A stretch of DNA of 64,000 nucleotides from Nephrocerus scutellatus (Eukaryota > Arthropoda > Insecta > Diptera > Pipunculidae): assembly GCA_947095585.1 (NCBI GenBank), contig OX352765.1, forward strand, positions 78,971,976-79,035,975, read 5' to 3'. Made by a program: the position numbers and the translations under genes. The notes beneath the pieces are model-generated. The model was not told the DNA's origin. It saw only the letters and a program-made list of their open reading frames with translations, and ran no database searches. Positions 44,916 through 59,800 of this stretch are shown here, piece by piece; position 1 is the stretch's first letter, and each line of letters opens with the position of its first letter.

Positions 44916-45209
44916 TTGGAGAAAGTGATCCGATACTCTAACGTAACGGCGAGAGGAACAATCCTCTATAAGTCCATTCAGATACTGGCTTACGCAAACG
45001 ATATTGACATCGTTGGTAAAAACCATAGAGCTGTACAGGAAACTTTTATTCAGATCGAGCAGGCGGGACGAAATCTGGGGCTGCACATAAATGCGAGGAA
45101 AACAAAGTACATGGTGGCCACGTCTGCGAGTAGAAGATCCAACATTGGCCCCTCAATTCAAATAGTGGAGCGCGAATTTGAAGTAGTAACTAACTCGGGT
45201 CAACTGTAA
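44916..45209 (+). pseudogene. RTE reverse transcriptase palm with mutated YADD box (copy D)
   Basis: The frame carries NVTARGTILYKSIQILAYAN, continuing DIDIVGKN, then FIQIEQAGRNLGLHINARKT. In copy C the same box reads YADD. The D to N change removes one of the two metal-binding aspartates. The frame ends at a stop at 45207 just before the thumb region. Confidence 0.75.
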
Positions 45210-45331
45210 CAGCCGATAACAGCTCAATACACGCACGTTTCCTTAAAGCCAACAAAGCCTACTATAGTCTGTCAAGACTCTTCAAATCCAGGAACTTAAC
45301 CATAACATCCAAGCTCCTGATATATAAGACA

Positions 45332-45682
45332 ATGGTCATACCAGTACTTACATATGGATCCGAGATTTGGGTGCTTAGCAAAAAGCATTCTGACCTCTTA
45401 GCCGCGTTTGAGAGTAAAGTCTTACGGAGAATTGTTGGCCCCGTATGTGAAAAAGGACGATTCCGGAGACTCTATAATGATGAGATCTACGAGCGTTACG
45501 GCGATGTCGACATCGTGAAGAAAATTAAGCTCGGTGGGCTCCGCTGGTCAGGAAACTTAGCTCGCATGAGCGAAGAGGATCATGCTCAGAAAGTCCTTTG
45601 CGGTAGAATTAATGGAACACGACAGCGAGGCCGGCCAAGCCTACGCTGGAAGGATGACGTAGACCAGGACGCCCGAGTTTAG
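45332..45682 (+). pseudogene. RTE ORF2 C-terminal region (copy D)
   Basis: The frame encodes VIPVLTYGSEIWVLSKKHSD, then KVLRRIVGPVCEKGRFRRLY, DVDIVKKIKLGGLRWSGNLA, and RGRPSLRWKDDVDQDARV. This is the conserved tail seen in RTE proteins of animals. The stop after DARV reflects decay; copy C continues with GIPNWM. Confidence 0.75.
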
Positions 45683-45789
45683 GGATGCCAAACTGGATGA
45701 CATCGGCTCGAAATCGGGACCGGTGGAGAGACTTTTTGCGGGAGGCCAGGACCGAACCCCGGTTGTTGAGTCAAATATGATAATATCTA

Positions 45790-47750
45790 ATAACTGATAA
45801 CTAAATACAAGATAACACGCACGGATTTCATTCACAAAGTTATCACCTTTAACATTTGTCAGCCACTTCAAATCAGTGTAGTAGAATTGTGCTAGTACAA
45901 TTTAGAATGTGCACTCGATACGTGACCTTTCTTATGTGATCATACCAATGTAGATACTCGATCACTTGTTAACGTATGGATTTCGATCATTCATTAACTG
46001 ATGTCGTAATTCACCGCATGTTTTGATCTTCTTATTCGAACTTTTTACACTGCATTTCGATTTTATTCTATTGGTACTTGTTTCTAAAAAAAATGTCAGG
46101 CTTTTCAATCTAAGATTTTAAAATATTGGAAAATTCTTCAGTATTTGTCCATCAGGCATTTTTTATTTGCTTCTTCATCTTCATTAAACTCAACATATCC
46201 TGCGCAATGCATCCAACCTAATAGTATCCTATCAGAACTAACTACTGGCTGCGCTGAGATAGGATCACATTACATACTTCAAAAGCGATTAAGATTCGTT
46301 CGTCCTGCTGTAATTTCGAATTGCGAATTCCTTAATTAAGCAATTTCCTCTATAGCGCTGTCCGGCCGTATGTCTAGGCCGCCTATTGCAATTAAGGTAA
46401 GCTGTGCATTTCCGCTGTTTACTTTTTGGGTGTGTCGCGGCTTGAACTTCTTTCTTAACGTTATTTTTAATTGAAATTAAACCCTTCGTCGTCGTCGTCG
46501 TCGTCGTTGGACTCAACAAAATCTTAAGTCAATGCGACGGAATTGGCAATTCCATCATTCACGGTCATTAATAGCATTGCGCGAGAATCGATAAAACTGA
46601 TTGCCAGACATTAATTTTCACTAAGGCAACGTGCCACACCGCCTTGATCAAGTCGGTCCGGTAGAGGAGGAGACGGAAGAGCCGCTTTACTCCACTGCAG
46701 ATAGGCTTTACTGTTCATTCATTTTTTTCTGTCCCCTTGTCTTTCTTTCTCCTTGCGACCCACAGAATCCGCTCGCACAGTTGGAGTGTGCAGAGTCTAG
46801 TAGCTTCCATCCATCTTGCGAGGAAAACAAGAGAGACACAGACAACATTGCATGCGGCGCTGGCCATGTTGATCAGTCGGGCGCCCGTCGGACATACGCA
46901 TTTTGAAATTAGTTAGAAAATTATTAAAAAATAATTTTTTTAAATAACGACTAAGGATTGAAAATTCCACCTGAGAATAGACACCGAACCGATCGACCGA
47001 CCGACCGACCGACCGATAATGTGTAGCATGAGGAAGTCCCGCGCGATTGGACCACAACAAATTTGAACGCCAACTTAAATCCTTGCAGAGTAATGATGTT
47101 TCCCATTCAATGTGCGTCGAATATCTTTGCATTTTTCGCTCGCCGGAATCAGCCGCCATCAGCAGGTGAACACCGAACAAAGAAGGGCTGCTACACTAGT
47201 CCCCCTCCTGCAGGAAACCTAGACAAGTTGCATTATTTATAATGTGCTAAGATATATTTTTAACGCGTCACATGCAAATCGTGGCTGCAGGAATTGGCGG
47301 CCCTTTCGTTATGAGTGAGAGAATAAATGAGCCTGGAAATGGAGTGTGTAGACTGGTGGAGTCTTGTTGAGCCAGGAATTTATAGAAAACGAATCGTACG
47401 CAAAATGTTACGAACTTTGTTGCAATTTTTATTGATGATGGCTGTAAAAGCGACTTGGAGTTGCAATTTTTCTTCGTTGCACCTTCTTCTTGCGCATGCA
47501 TTCGTTGCTTGCTTCGCTGTCGTCATCGGTGTCGAGCAATATGAATTTCACAAAAATGTCCAATTTGCAATAAATCGCTGCTCATTTTCAAATGACTTGA
47601 AGCTGGGAGTAATTGGCGCTTAATCATACGAATGCTTAAAGTCATTTGTTAATGGGGTTCGCCAGGGGGGTAAGTCGGGTTTAGTTCTAGCTTTTGAAGT
47701 GAAACCTTTACGTTTTGCAAACCTCTTGCCATGAATTTTTGCATCGGATG
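45790..47750. other. No gene recognised; microsatellites
   Basis: Contains (GTC)n at 46486-46508 and (GACC)n at 46991-47016. A 91-codon plus-strand frame (46631-46906) and a 127-codon minus-strand frame (46797-47180) overlap and show no domain. It may be host intergenic DNA next to the satellite. Confidence 0.4.
46991..47016 (+). repeat. (GACC)n microsatellite
   Basis: About six GACC repeats in a row. Confidence 0.9.
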
Positions 47751-47751
47751 A

Positions 47752-47810
47752 TTATAAAATGATAATAAGATTATTATGGGATAATTTTGGGTTGATTATA
47801 GGTTGATTAT
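47752..47810 (+). repeat. Short-period edge of the satellite array
   Basis: The left margin is built from irregular 10-13-bp words (GATGATTATAAAATG, TTGATTATAGG repeated twice) and has not yet the 135-bp period. These words are the internal building blocks of the satellite unit. Confidence 0.6.
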
Positions 47811-50800
47811 AGGACGATTATAAGATGATTATGATTATAGAATGATTATGCGATTCATGTGATTATTATAGATTTATTATAGGATGGTTATGGGTTGTTT
47901 ATATAATGTTATAGGATGTTTAAAGGATGATTAAAGGATAAAGATAGGACGATTATAAGATGATTATGATTATAGAATGATTATGCGATTCATGTGATTA
48001 TTATAGATTTATTATAGGATGGTTATGGGTTGTTTATATAATGTTATAGGATGTTTAAAGGATGATTAAAGGATAAAGATAGGACGATTATAAGATAATT
48101 ATGATTATAGAATGATTATGCGATTCATGTGATTATTATAGATTTATTATAGGATGGTTATGGGTTGTTTATATAATGTTATAGGATGTTTAAAGGATGA
48201 TTAAAGGATAAAGATAGGACGATTATAAGATGATTATGATTATAGAATGATTATGCGATTCATGTGATTATTATAGATTTATTATAGGATGGTTATGGGT
48301 TGTTTATATACTGTTATAGGATGTTTAAAGGATAAAGATAGGACGATTATAAGATGATTATGATTACAGAATGATTATGCGATTTATGTGATTATTATAG
48401 ATTTATTATAGGATGGTTATGGGTTGTTTATATAATGTTATAGGATGTTTAAAGGATGATTAAAGGATAAAGATAGGACGATTATAAGATGATTATGATT
48501 ATAGAATGATTATGCGATTCATGTGATTATTATAGATTTATTATAGGATGGTTATGGGTTGTTTATATAATGTTATAGGATGTTTAAAGGATGATTAAAG
48601 GATAAAGATAGGACGATTATAAGATGATTATGATTATAGAATGATTATGCGATTCATGTTATTATAGATTTATTATAGGATGGTTATGGGTTGTTTATAT
48701 AATGTTATAGGATGTTTAAAGGATGATTAAGGATAAAGATAGGACGATTATAAGATGATTATGATTATAGAATGATTATGCGATTTATGTGATTATTATA
48801 GATTTATTATAGGATGGTTATGGGTTGTTTATATAATGTTATAGGATGATTAAAGGATAAAGATAGGACGATTATAAGATGATTATGATTACAGAATGAT
48901 TATGCGATTTATGTGATTATTATAGATTTATTATAGGATGGTTATGGGTTGTTTATATTATGTTATAGGATGTTTAAAGGATGATTAAAGGATAAAGATA
49001 GGACGATTATAAGATGATTATGATTATAGAATGATTATGCGATTCATGTGATTATTATAGATATATTATAGGATGGTTATGGGTTGTTTATATAATGTTA
49101 TAGGATGTTTAAAGGATGATTAAAGGATAAAGATAGGACGAATATAAGATGATTATGATTATAGAATGATTATGCGATTCATGTGATTATTATAGATTTA
49201 TTATAGGATGGTTATGGGTTGTTTATATAATGTTATAGGATGTTTAAAGGATGATTAAAGGATAAAGATAGGACGATTATAAGATGATTATGATTATAGA
49301 ATGATTATGCGATTCATGTTATTATAGATTTATTATAGGATGGTTATGGGTTGTTTATATAATGTTATAGGATGTTTAAAGGATGATTAAGGATAAAGAT
49401 AGGACGATTATAAGATGATTATGATTATAGAATGATTATGCGATTTATGTGATTATTATAGATTTATTATAGGATGGTTATGGGTTGTTTATATAATGTT
49501 ATAGGATGATTAAAGGATAAAGATAGGACGATTATAAGATGATTATGATTACAGAATGATTATGCGATTTATGTGATTATTATAGATTTATTATAGGATG
49601 GTTATGGGTTGTTTATATTATGTTATAGGATGTTTAAAGGATGATTAAAGGATAAAGATAGGACGATTATAAGATGATTATGATTATAGAATGATTATGC
49701 GATTCATGTGATTATTATAGATTTATTATAGGATGGTTATGGGTTGTTTATATAATGTTATAGGATGTTTAAAGGATGATTAAAGGATAAAGATAGGACG
49801 ATTATAAGATGATTATGATTATAGAATGATTATGCGATTCATGTGATTATTATAGATTTATTATAGGATGGTTATGGGTTGTTTATATAATGTTATAGGA
49901 TGTTTAAAGGATGATTAAAGGATAAAGATAGGACGATTATAAGATGATTATGATTATAGAATGATTATGCGATTCATGTTATTATAGATTTATTATAGGA
50001 TGGTTATGGGTTGTTTATATAATGTTATAGGATGTTTAAAGGATGATTAAGGATAAAGATAGGACGATTATAAGATGATTATGATTATAGAATGATTATG
50101 CGATTTATGTGATTATTATAGATTTATTATAGGATGGTTATGGGTTGTTTATATAATGTTATAGGATGATTAAAGGATAAAGATAGGACGATTATAAGAT
50201 GATTATGATTACAGAATGATTATGCGATTTATGTGATTATTATAGATTTATTATAGGATGGTTATGGGTTGTTTATATAATGTTATAGGATGTTTAAAGG
50301 ATGATTAAAGGATAAAGATAGGACGATTATAAGATGATTATGATTATAGAATGATTATGCGATTCATGTGATTATTATAGATTTATTATAGGATGGTTAT
50401 GGGTTGTTTATATAATGTTATAGGATGTTTAAAGGATGATTAAAGGATAAAGATAGGACGATTATAAGATGATTATGATTATAGAATGATTATGCGATTC
50501 ATGTTATTATAGATTTATTATAGGATGGTTATGGGTTGTTTATATAATGTTATAGGATGTTTAAAGGATGATTAAGGATAAAGATAGGACGATTATAAGA
50601 TGATTATGATTATAGAATGATTATGCGATTTATGTGATTATTATAGATTTATTATAGGATGGTTATGGGTTGTTTATATAATGTTATAGGATGATTAAAG
50701 GATAAAGATAGGACGATTATAAGATGATTATGATTACAGAATGATTATGCGATTTATGTGATTATTATAGATTTATTATAGGATGGTTATGGGTTGTTTA

Positions 50801-53800
50801 TATTATGTTATAGGATGTTTAAAGGATGATTAAAGGATAAAGATAGGACGATTATAAGATGATTATGATTATAGAATGATTATGCGATTCATGTGATTAT
50901 TATAGATATATTATAGGATGGTTATGGGTTGTTTATATAATGTTATAGGATGTTTAAAGGATGATTAAAGGATAAAGATAGGACGATTATAAGATGATTA
51001 TGATTACAGAATGATTATGCGATTCATGTGATTATTATAGATTTATTATAGGATGGTTATGGGTTGTTTATATAATGTTATAGGATGTTTAAAGGATGAT
51101 TAAAGGATAAAGATAGGACGATTATAAGATGATTATGATTATAGAATGATTATGCGATTCATGTGATTATTATAGATTTATTATAGGATGGTTATGGGTT
51201 GTTTATATAATGTTATAGGATGTTTAAAGGATGATTAAAGGATAAAGATAGGACGATTATAAGATGATTATGATTATAGAATGATTATGCGATTCATGTT
51301 ATTATAGATTTATTATAGGATGGTTATGGGTTGTTTATATAATGTTATAGGATGTTTAAAGGATGATTAAGGATAAAGATAGGACGATTATAAGATGATT
51401 ATGATTATAGAATGATTATGCGATTTATGTGATTATTATAGATTTATTATAGGATGGTTATGGGTTGTTTATATAATGTTATAGGATGATTAAAGGATAA
51501 AGATAGGACGATTATAAGATGATTATGATTACAGAATGATTATGCGATTTATGTGATTATTATAGATTTATTATAGGATGGTTATGGGTTGTTTATATTA
51601 TGTTATAGGATGTTTAAAGGATGATTAAAGGATAAAGATAGGACGATTATAAGATGATTATGATTATAGAATGATTATGCGATTCATGTGATTATTATAG
51701 ATATATTATAGGATGGTTATGGGTTGTTTATATAATGTTATAGGATGTTTAAAGGATGATTAAAGGATAAAGATAGGACGAATATAAGATGATTATGATT
51801 ATAGAATGATTATGCGATTCATGTGATTATTATAGATTTATTATAGGATGGTTATGGGTTGTTTATATAATGTTATAGGATGTTTAAAGGATGATTAAAG
51901 GATAAAGATAGGACGATTATAAGATGATTATGATTATAGAATGATTATGCGATTCATGTGATTATTATAGATTTATTATAGGATGGTTATGGGTTGTTTA
52001 TATAATGTTATAGGATGTTTAAAGGATGATTAAAGGATAAAGATAGGACGAATATAAGATGATTATGATTATAGAATGATTATGCGATTCATGTGATTAT
52101 TATAGATTTATTATAGGATGGTTATGGGTTGTTTATATACTGTTATAGGATGTTTAAAGGATAAAGATAGGACGATTATAAGATGATTATGATTACAGAA
52201 TGATTATGCGATTTATGTGTTTATTATAGATTTATTATAGGATGGTTATGGGTTGTTTATATAATGTTATAGGATGTTTAAAGGATGATTAAAGGATAAA
52301 GATAGGACGATTATAAGATGACTATGATTATAGAATGATTATGCGATTCATGTGATTATTATAGATTTATTATAGGATGGTTATGGGTTGTTTATATACT
52401 GTTATAGGATGTTTAAAGGATAAAGATAGGACGATTATAAGATGATTATGATTATAGAATGATTATGCGATTCATGTGATTATTATAGATTTATTATAGG
52501 ATGGTTATGGGTTGTTTATATAATGTTATAGGATGTTTAAAGGATGATTAAAGGATAAAGATAGGACGATTATAAGATGATTATGATTACAGAATGATTA
52601 TGCGATTTATGTGTTTATTATAGATTTATTATAGGATGGTTATGGGTTGTTTATATAATGTTATAGGATGTTTAAAGGATGATTAAAGGATAAAGATAGG
52701 ACGATTATAAGATGATTATGATTATAGAATGATTATGCGATTCATGTGATTATTATAGATTTATTATAGGATGGTTATGGGTTGTTTATATAATGTTATA
52801 GGATGTTTAAAGGATGATTAAAGGATAAAGATAGGACGATTATAAGATGATTATGATTATAGAATGATTATGCGATTCATGTTATTATTATAGAGTTATT
52901 ATAGGATGGTTATGGGTTGTTTATATAATGTTATAGGATGTTTAAAGGATGATTAAAGGATAAAGATAGGACGATTATAAGATGATTATGATTATAGAAT
53001 GATTATGCGATTCGTGTTATTATTATAGATTTATTATAGGATGGTTATGGGTTGTTTATATAATGTTATAGGATGTTTAAAGGATGATTAAAGGAAAAAG
53101 ATAGGACGATTATAAGATGATTATGATTATAGAATGATTATGCGTTTCATGTGATTATTATAGATTTATTATAGGATGGTTATGGGTTGTTTATATACTG
53201 TTATAGAATGTTTAAAGGATAAAGATAGGACGATTATAAGATGATTATGATTATAGAATGATTATGCGTTTCATGTGATTATTATAGATTTATTATAGGA
53301 TGGTTATGGGTTGTTTATATAATGTTATAGGATGTTTAAAGGATGATTAAAGGAAAAAGATAGGACGATTATAAGATGATTATGATTATAGAATGATTAT
53401 GCGTTTCATGTGATTATTATAGATTTATTATAGGATGGTTATGGGTTGTTTATATACTGTTATAGAATGTTTAAAGGATAAAGATAGGACGATTATAAGA
53501 TGATTATGATTATAGAATGATTATGCGTTTCATGTGATTATTATAGATTTATTATAGGATGGTTATGGGTTGTTTATATAATGTTATAGGATGTTTAAAG
53601 GATGATTAAAGGAAAAAGATAGGACGATTATAAGATGATTATGATTATAGAATGATTATGCGTTTCATGTGATTATTATAGATTTATTATAGGATGGTTA
53701 TGGGTTGTTTATATACTGTTATAGAATGTTTAAAGGATAAAGATAGGACGATTATAAGATGATTATGATTATAGAATGATTATGCGATTCATGTTATTAT

Positions 53801-56800
53801 TATAGAGTTATTATAGGATGGTTATGGGTTGTTTATATAATGTTATAGGATGTTTAAAGGATGATTAAAGGATAAAGATAGGACGATTATAAGATGATTA
53901 TGATTATAGAATGATTATGCGATTCGTGTTATTATTATAGATTTATTATAGGATGGTTATGGGTTGTTTATATAATGTTATAGGATGTTTAAAGGATGAT
54001 TAAAGGAAAAAGATAGGACGATTATAAGATGATTATGATTATAGAATGATTATGCGTTTCATGTGATTATTATAGATTTATTATAGGATGGTTATGGGTT
54101 GTTTATATACTGTTATAGAATGTTTAAAGGATAAAGATAGGACGATTATAAGATGATTATGATTATAGAATGATTATGCGTTTCATGTGATTATTATAGA
54201 TTTATTATAGGATGGTTATGGGTTGTTTATATAATGTTATAGGATGTTTAAAGGATGATTAAAGGAAAAAGATAGGACGATTATAAGATGATTATGATTA
54301 TAGAATGATTATGCGTTTCATGTGATTATTATAGATTTATTATAGGATGGTTATGGGTTGTTTATATACTGTTATAGAATGTTTAAAGGATAAAGATAGG
54401 ACGATTATAAGATGATTATGATTATAGAATGATTATGCGATTCATGTTATTATTATAGAGTTATTATAGGATGGTTATGGGTTGTTTATATAATGTTATA
54501 GGATGTTTAAAGGATGATTAAAGGATAAAGATAGGACGATTATAAGATGATTATGATTATAGAATGATTATGCGATTCGTGTTATTATTATAGATTTATT
54601 ATAGGATGGTTATGGGTTGTTTATATAATGTTATAGGATGTTTAAAGGATGATTAAAGGAAAAAGATAGGACGATTATAAGATGATTATGATTATAGAAT
54701 GATTATGCGTTTCATGTGATTATTATAGATTTATTATAGGATGGTTATGGGTTGTTTATATACTGTTATAGAATGTTTAAAGGATAAAGATAGGACGATT
54801 ATAAGATGATTATGATTACAGAATGATTATGCGATTTATGTGATTATTATAGATTTATTATAGGATGGTTATGGGTTGTTTATATAATGTTATAGGATGT
54901 TTAAAGGATGATTAAAGGATAAAGATAGGACGATTATAAGATGATTATGATTATAGAATGATTATGCGATTTATGTGATTATTATAGATTTATTATAGGA
55001 TGGTTATGGGTTGTTTATATAATGTTATAGGATGATTAAAGGATAAAGATAGGACGATTATAAGATGATTATGATTACAGAATGATTATGCGATTTATGT
55101 GATTATTATAGATTTATTATAGGATGGTTATGGGTTGTTTATATTATGTTATAGGATGTTTAAAGGATGATTAAAGGATAAAGATAGGACGATTATAAGA
55201 TGATTATGATTATAGAATGATTATGCGATTCTTGTGATTATTATAGATATATTATAGGATGGTTATGGGTTGTTTATATAATGTTATAGGATGTTTAAAG
55301 GATGATTAAAGGATAAAGATAGGACGAATATAAGATGATTATGATTATAGAATGATTATGCGATTCATGTGATTATTATAGATTTATTATAGGATGGTTA
55401 TGGGTTGTTTATATAATGTTATAGGATGTTTAAAGGATGATTAAAGGATAAAGATAGGACGATTATAAGATGATTATGATTATAGAATGATTATGCGATT
55501 CATGTGATTATTATAGATTTATTATAGGATGGTTATGGGTTGTTTATATAATGTTATAGGATGTTTAAAGGATGATTAAAGGATAAAGATAGGACGAATA
55601 TAAGATGATTATGATTATAGAATGATTATGCGATTCATGTGATTATTATAGATTTATTATAGGATGGTTATGGGTTGTTTATATACTGTTATAGGATGTT
55701 TAAAGGATAAAGATAGGACGATTATAAGATGATTATGATTACAGAATGATTATGCGATTTATGTGTTTATTATAGATTTATTATAGGATGGTTATGGGTT
55801 GTTTATATAATGTTATAGGATGTTTAAAGGATGATTAAAGGATAAAGATAGGACGATTATAAGATGACTATGATTATAGAATGATTATGCGATTCATGTG
55901 ATTATTATAGATTTATTATAGGATGGTTATGGGTTGTTTATATACTGTTATAGGATGTTTAAAGGATAAAGATAGGACGATTATAAGATGATTATGATTA
56001 TAGAATGATTATGCGATTCATGTGATTATTATAGATTTATTATAGGATGGTTATGGGTTGTTTATATAATGTTATAGGATGTTTAAAGGATGATTAAAGG
56101 ATAAAGATAGGACGATTATAAGATGATTATGATTACAGAATGATTATGCGATTTATGTGTTTATTATAGATTTATTATAGGATGGTTATGGGTTGTTTAT
56201 ATAATGTTATAGGATGTTTAAAGGATGATTAAAGGATAAAGATAGGACGATTATAAGATGATTATGATTATAGAATGATTATGCGATTCATGTGATTATT
56301 ATAGATTTATTATAGGATGGTTATGGGTTGTTTATATAATGTTATAGGATGTTTAAAGGATGATTAAAGGATAAAGATAGGACGATTATAAGATGATTAT
56401 GATTATAGAATGATTATGCGATTCATGTTATTATTATAGAGTTATTATAGGATGGTTATGGGTTGTTTATATAATGTTATAGGATGTTTAAAGGATGATT
56501 AAAGGATAAAGATAGGACGATTATAAGATGATTATGATTATAGAATGATTATGCGATTCGTGTTATTATTATAGATTTATTATAGGATGGTTATGGGTTG
56601 TTTATATAATGTTATAGGATGTTTAAAGGATGATTAAAGGAAAAAGATAGGACGATTATAAGATGATTATGATTATAGAATGATTATGCGTTTCATGTGA
56701 TTATTATAGATTTATTATAGGATGGTTATGGGTTGTTTATATACTGTTATAGAATGTTTAAAGGATAAAGATAGGACGATTATAAGATGATTATGATTAT

Positions 56801-59800
56801 AGAATGATTATGCGTTTCATGTGATTATTATAGATTTATTATAGGATGGTTATGGGTTGTTTATATAATGTTATAGGATGTTTAAAGGATGATTAAAGGA
56901 AAAAGATAGGACGATTATAAGATGATTATGATTATAGAATGATTATGCGTTTCATGTGATTATTATAGATTTATTATAGGATGGTTATGGGTTGTTTATA
57001 TACTGTTATAGAATGTTTAAAGGATAAAGATAGGACGATTATAAGATGATTATGATTATAGAATGATTATGCGTTTCATGTGATTATTATAGATTTATTA
57101 TAGGATGGTTATGGGTTGTTTATATAATGTTATAGGATGTTTAAAGGATGATTAAAGGAAAAAGATAGGACGATTATAAGATGATTATGATTATAGAATG
57201 ATTATGCGTTTCATGTGATTATTATAGATTTATTATAGGATGGTTATGGGTTGTTTATATACTGTTATAGAATGTTTAAAGGATAAAGATAGGACGATTA
57301 TAAGATGATTATGATTATAGAATGATTATGCGATTCATGTTATTATTATAGAGTTATTATAGGATGGTTATGGGTTGTTTATATAATGTTATAGGATGTT
57401 TAAAGGATGATTAAAGGATAAAGATAGGACGATTATAAGATGATTATGATTATAGAATGATTATGCGATTCGTGTTATTATTATAGATTTATTATAGGAT
57501 GGTTATGGGTTGTTTATATAATGTTATAGGATGTTTAAAGGATGATTAAAGGAAAAAGATAGGACGATTATAAGATGATTATGATTATAGAATGATTATG
57601 CGTTTCATGTGATTATTATAGATTTATTATAGGATGGTTATGGGTTGTTTATATACTGTTATAGAATGTTTAAAGGATAAAGATAGGACGATTATAAGAT
57701 GATTATGATTATAGAATGATTATGCGTTTCATGTGATTATTATAGATTTATTATAGGATGGTTATGGGTTGTTTATATAATGTTATAGGATGTTTAAAGG
57801 ATGATTAAAGGAAAAAGATAGGACGATTATAAGATGATTATGATTATAGAATGATTATGCGTTTCATGTGATTATTATAGATTTATTATAGGATGGTTAT
57901 GGGTTGTTTATATACTGTTATAGAATGTTTAAAGGATAAAGATAGGACGATTATAAGATGATTATGATTATAGAATGATTATGCGATTCATGTTATTATT
58001 ATAGAGTTATTATAGGATGGTTATGGGTTGTTTATATAATGTTATAGGATGTTTAAAGGATGATTAAAGGATAAAGATAGGACGATTATAAGATGATTAT
58101 GATTATAGAATGATTATGCGATTCGTGTTATTATTATAGATTTATTATAGGATGGTTATGGGTTGTTTATATAATGTTATAGGATGTTTAAAGGATGATT
58201 AAAGGAAAAAGATAGGACGATTATAAGATGATTATGATTATAGAATGATTATGCGTTTCATGTGATTATTATAGATTTATTATAGGATGGTTATGGGTTG
58301 TTTATATACTGTTATAGAATGTTTAAAGGATAAAGATAGGACGATTATAAGATGATTATGATTACAGAATGATTATGCGATTTATGTGATTATTATAGAT
58401 TTATTATAGGATGGTTATGGGTTGTTTATATAATGTTATAGGATGTTTAAAGGATGATTAAAGGATAAAGATAGGACGATTATAAGATGATTATGATTAT
58501 AGAATGATTATGCGATTTATGTGATTATTATAGATTTATTATAGGATGGTTATGGGTTGTTTATATAATGTTATAGGATGTTTAAAGGATGATTAAAGGA
58601 TAAAGATAGGACGATTATAAGATGATTATGATTATAGAATGATTATGCGATTTATGTGATTATTATAGATTTATTATAGGATGGTTATGGGTTGTTTATA
58701 TAATGTTATAGGATGTTTAAAGGATGATTAAAGGATAAAGATAGGACGATTATAAGATGATTATGATTATAGAATGATTATGCGATTTATGTGATTATTA
58801 TAGATTTATTATAGGATGGTTATGGGTTGTTTATATAATGTTATAGGATGTTTAAAGGATGATTAAAGGAAAAAGATAGGACGATTATAAGATGATTATG
58901 ATTATAGAATGATTATGCGTTTCATGTGATTATTATAGATTTATTATAGGATGGTTATGGGTTGTTTATATACTGTTATAGAATGTTTAAAGGATAAAGA
59001 TAGGACGATTATAAGATGATTATGATTACAGAATGATTATGCGATTTATGTGATTATTATAGATTTATTATAGGATGGTTATGGGTTGTTTATATAATGT
59101 TATAGGATGTTTAAAGGATGATTAAAGGATAAAGATAGGACGATTATAAGATGATTATGATTATAGAATGATTATGCGATTTATGTGATTATTATAGATT
59201 TATTATAGGATGGTTATGGGTTGTTTATATAATGTTATAGGATGTTTAAAGGATGATTAAAGGATAAAGATAGGACGATTATAAGATGATTATGATTATA
59301 GAATGATTATGCGATTTATGTGATTATTATAGATTTATTATAGGATGGTTATGGGTTGTTTATATAATGTTATAGGATGTTTAAAGGATGATTAAAGGAT
59401 AAAGATAGGACGATTATAAGATGATTATGATTATAGAATGATTATGCGATTTATGTGATTATTATAGATTTATTATAGGATGGTTATGGGTTGTTTATAT
59501 AATGTTATAGGATGTTTAAAGGATGATTAAAGGAAAAAGATAGGACGATTATAAGATGATTATGATTATAGAATGATTATGCGTTTCATGTGATTATTAT
59601 AGATTTATTATAGGATGGTTATGGGTTGTTTATATACTGTTATAGGATGTTTAAAGGATAAAGATAGGACGATTATAAGATGATTATGATTACAGAATGA
59701 TTATGCGATTCGTGTTATTATTATAGATTTATTATAGGATGGTTATGGGTTGTTTATATAATGTTATAGGATGTTTAAAGGATGATTAAAGGAAAAAGAT

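Larger units (their letters stand above)
43103..45785 (+). mobile_element. RTE-type LINE, copy D, internally deleted
   Basis: It has the same leader as copy B, but at about 43398 the sequence jumps to the IILGNMNAKIG block, removing about 390 bp of the endonuclease N-terminal half. It then follows the family to the 3' end: SDHYLV box, RT fingers (CPIHKKGKITKCSNYRGITLL near 44465), FIDFKAAYDSIAR near 44710, the catalytic box as LAYANDIDIVG (44985-45010), NIGPSIQIVE, LTYGSEIWVLS and GRPSLRWKDDVDQD near 45630. The first catalytic Asp of YADD is replaced by Asn, so the enzyme would be dead even without the stops. The frames 43563-43754, 44434-44643, 44916-45209 and 45332-45682 are parts of it. 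Confidence 0.85.
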
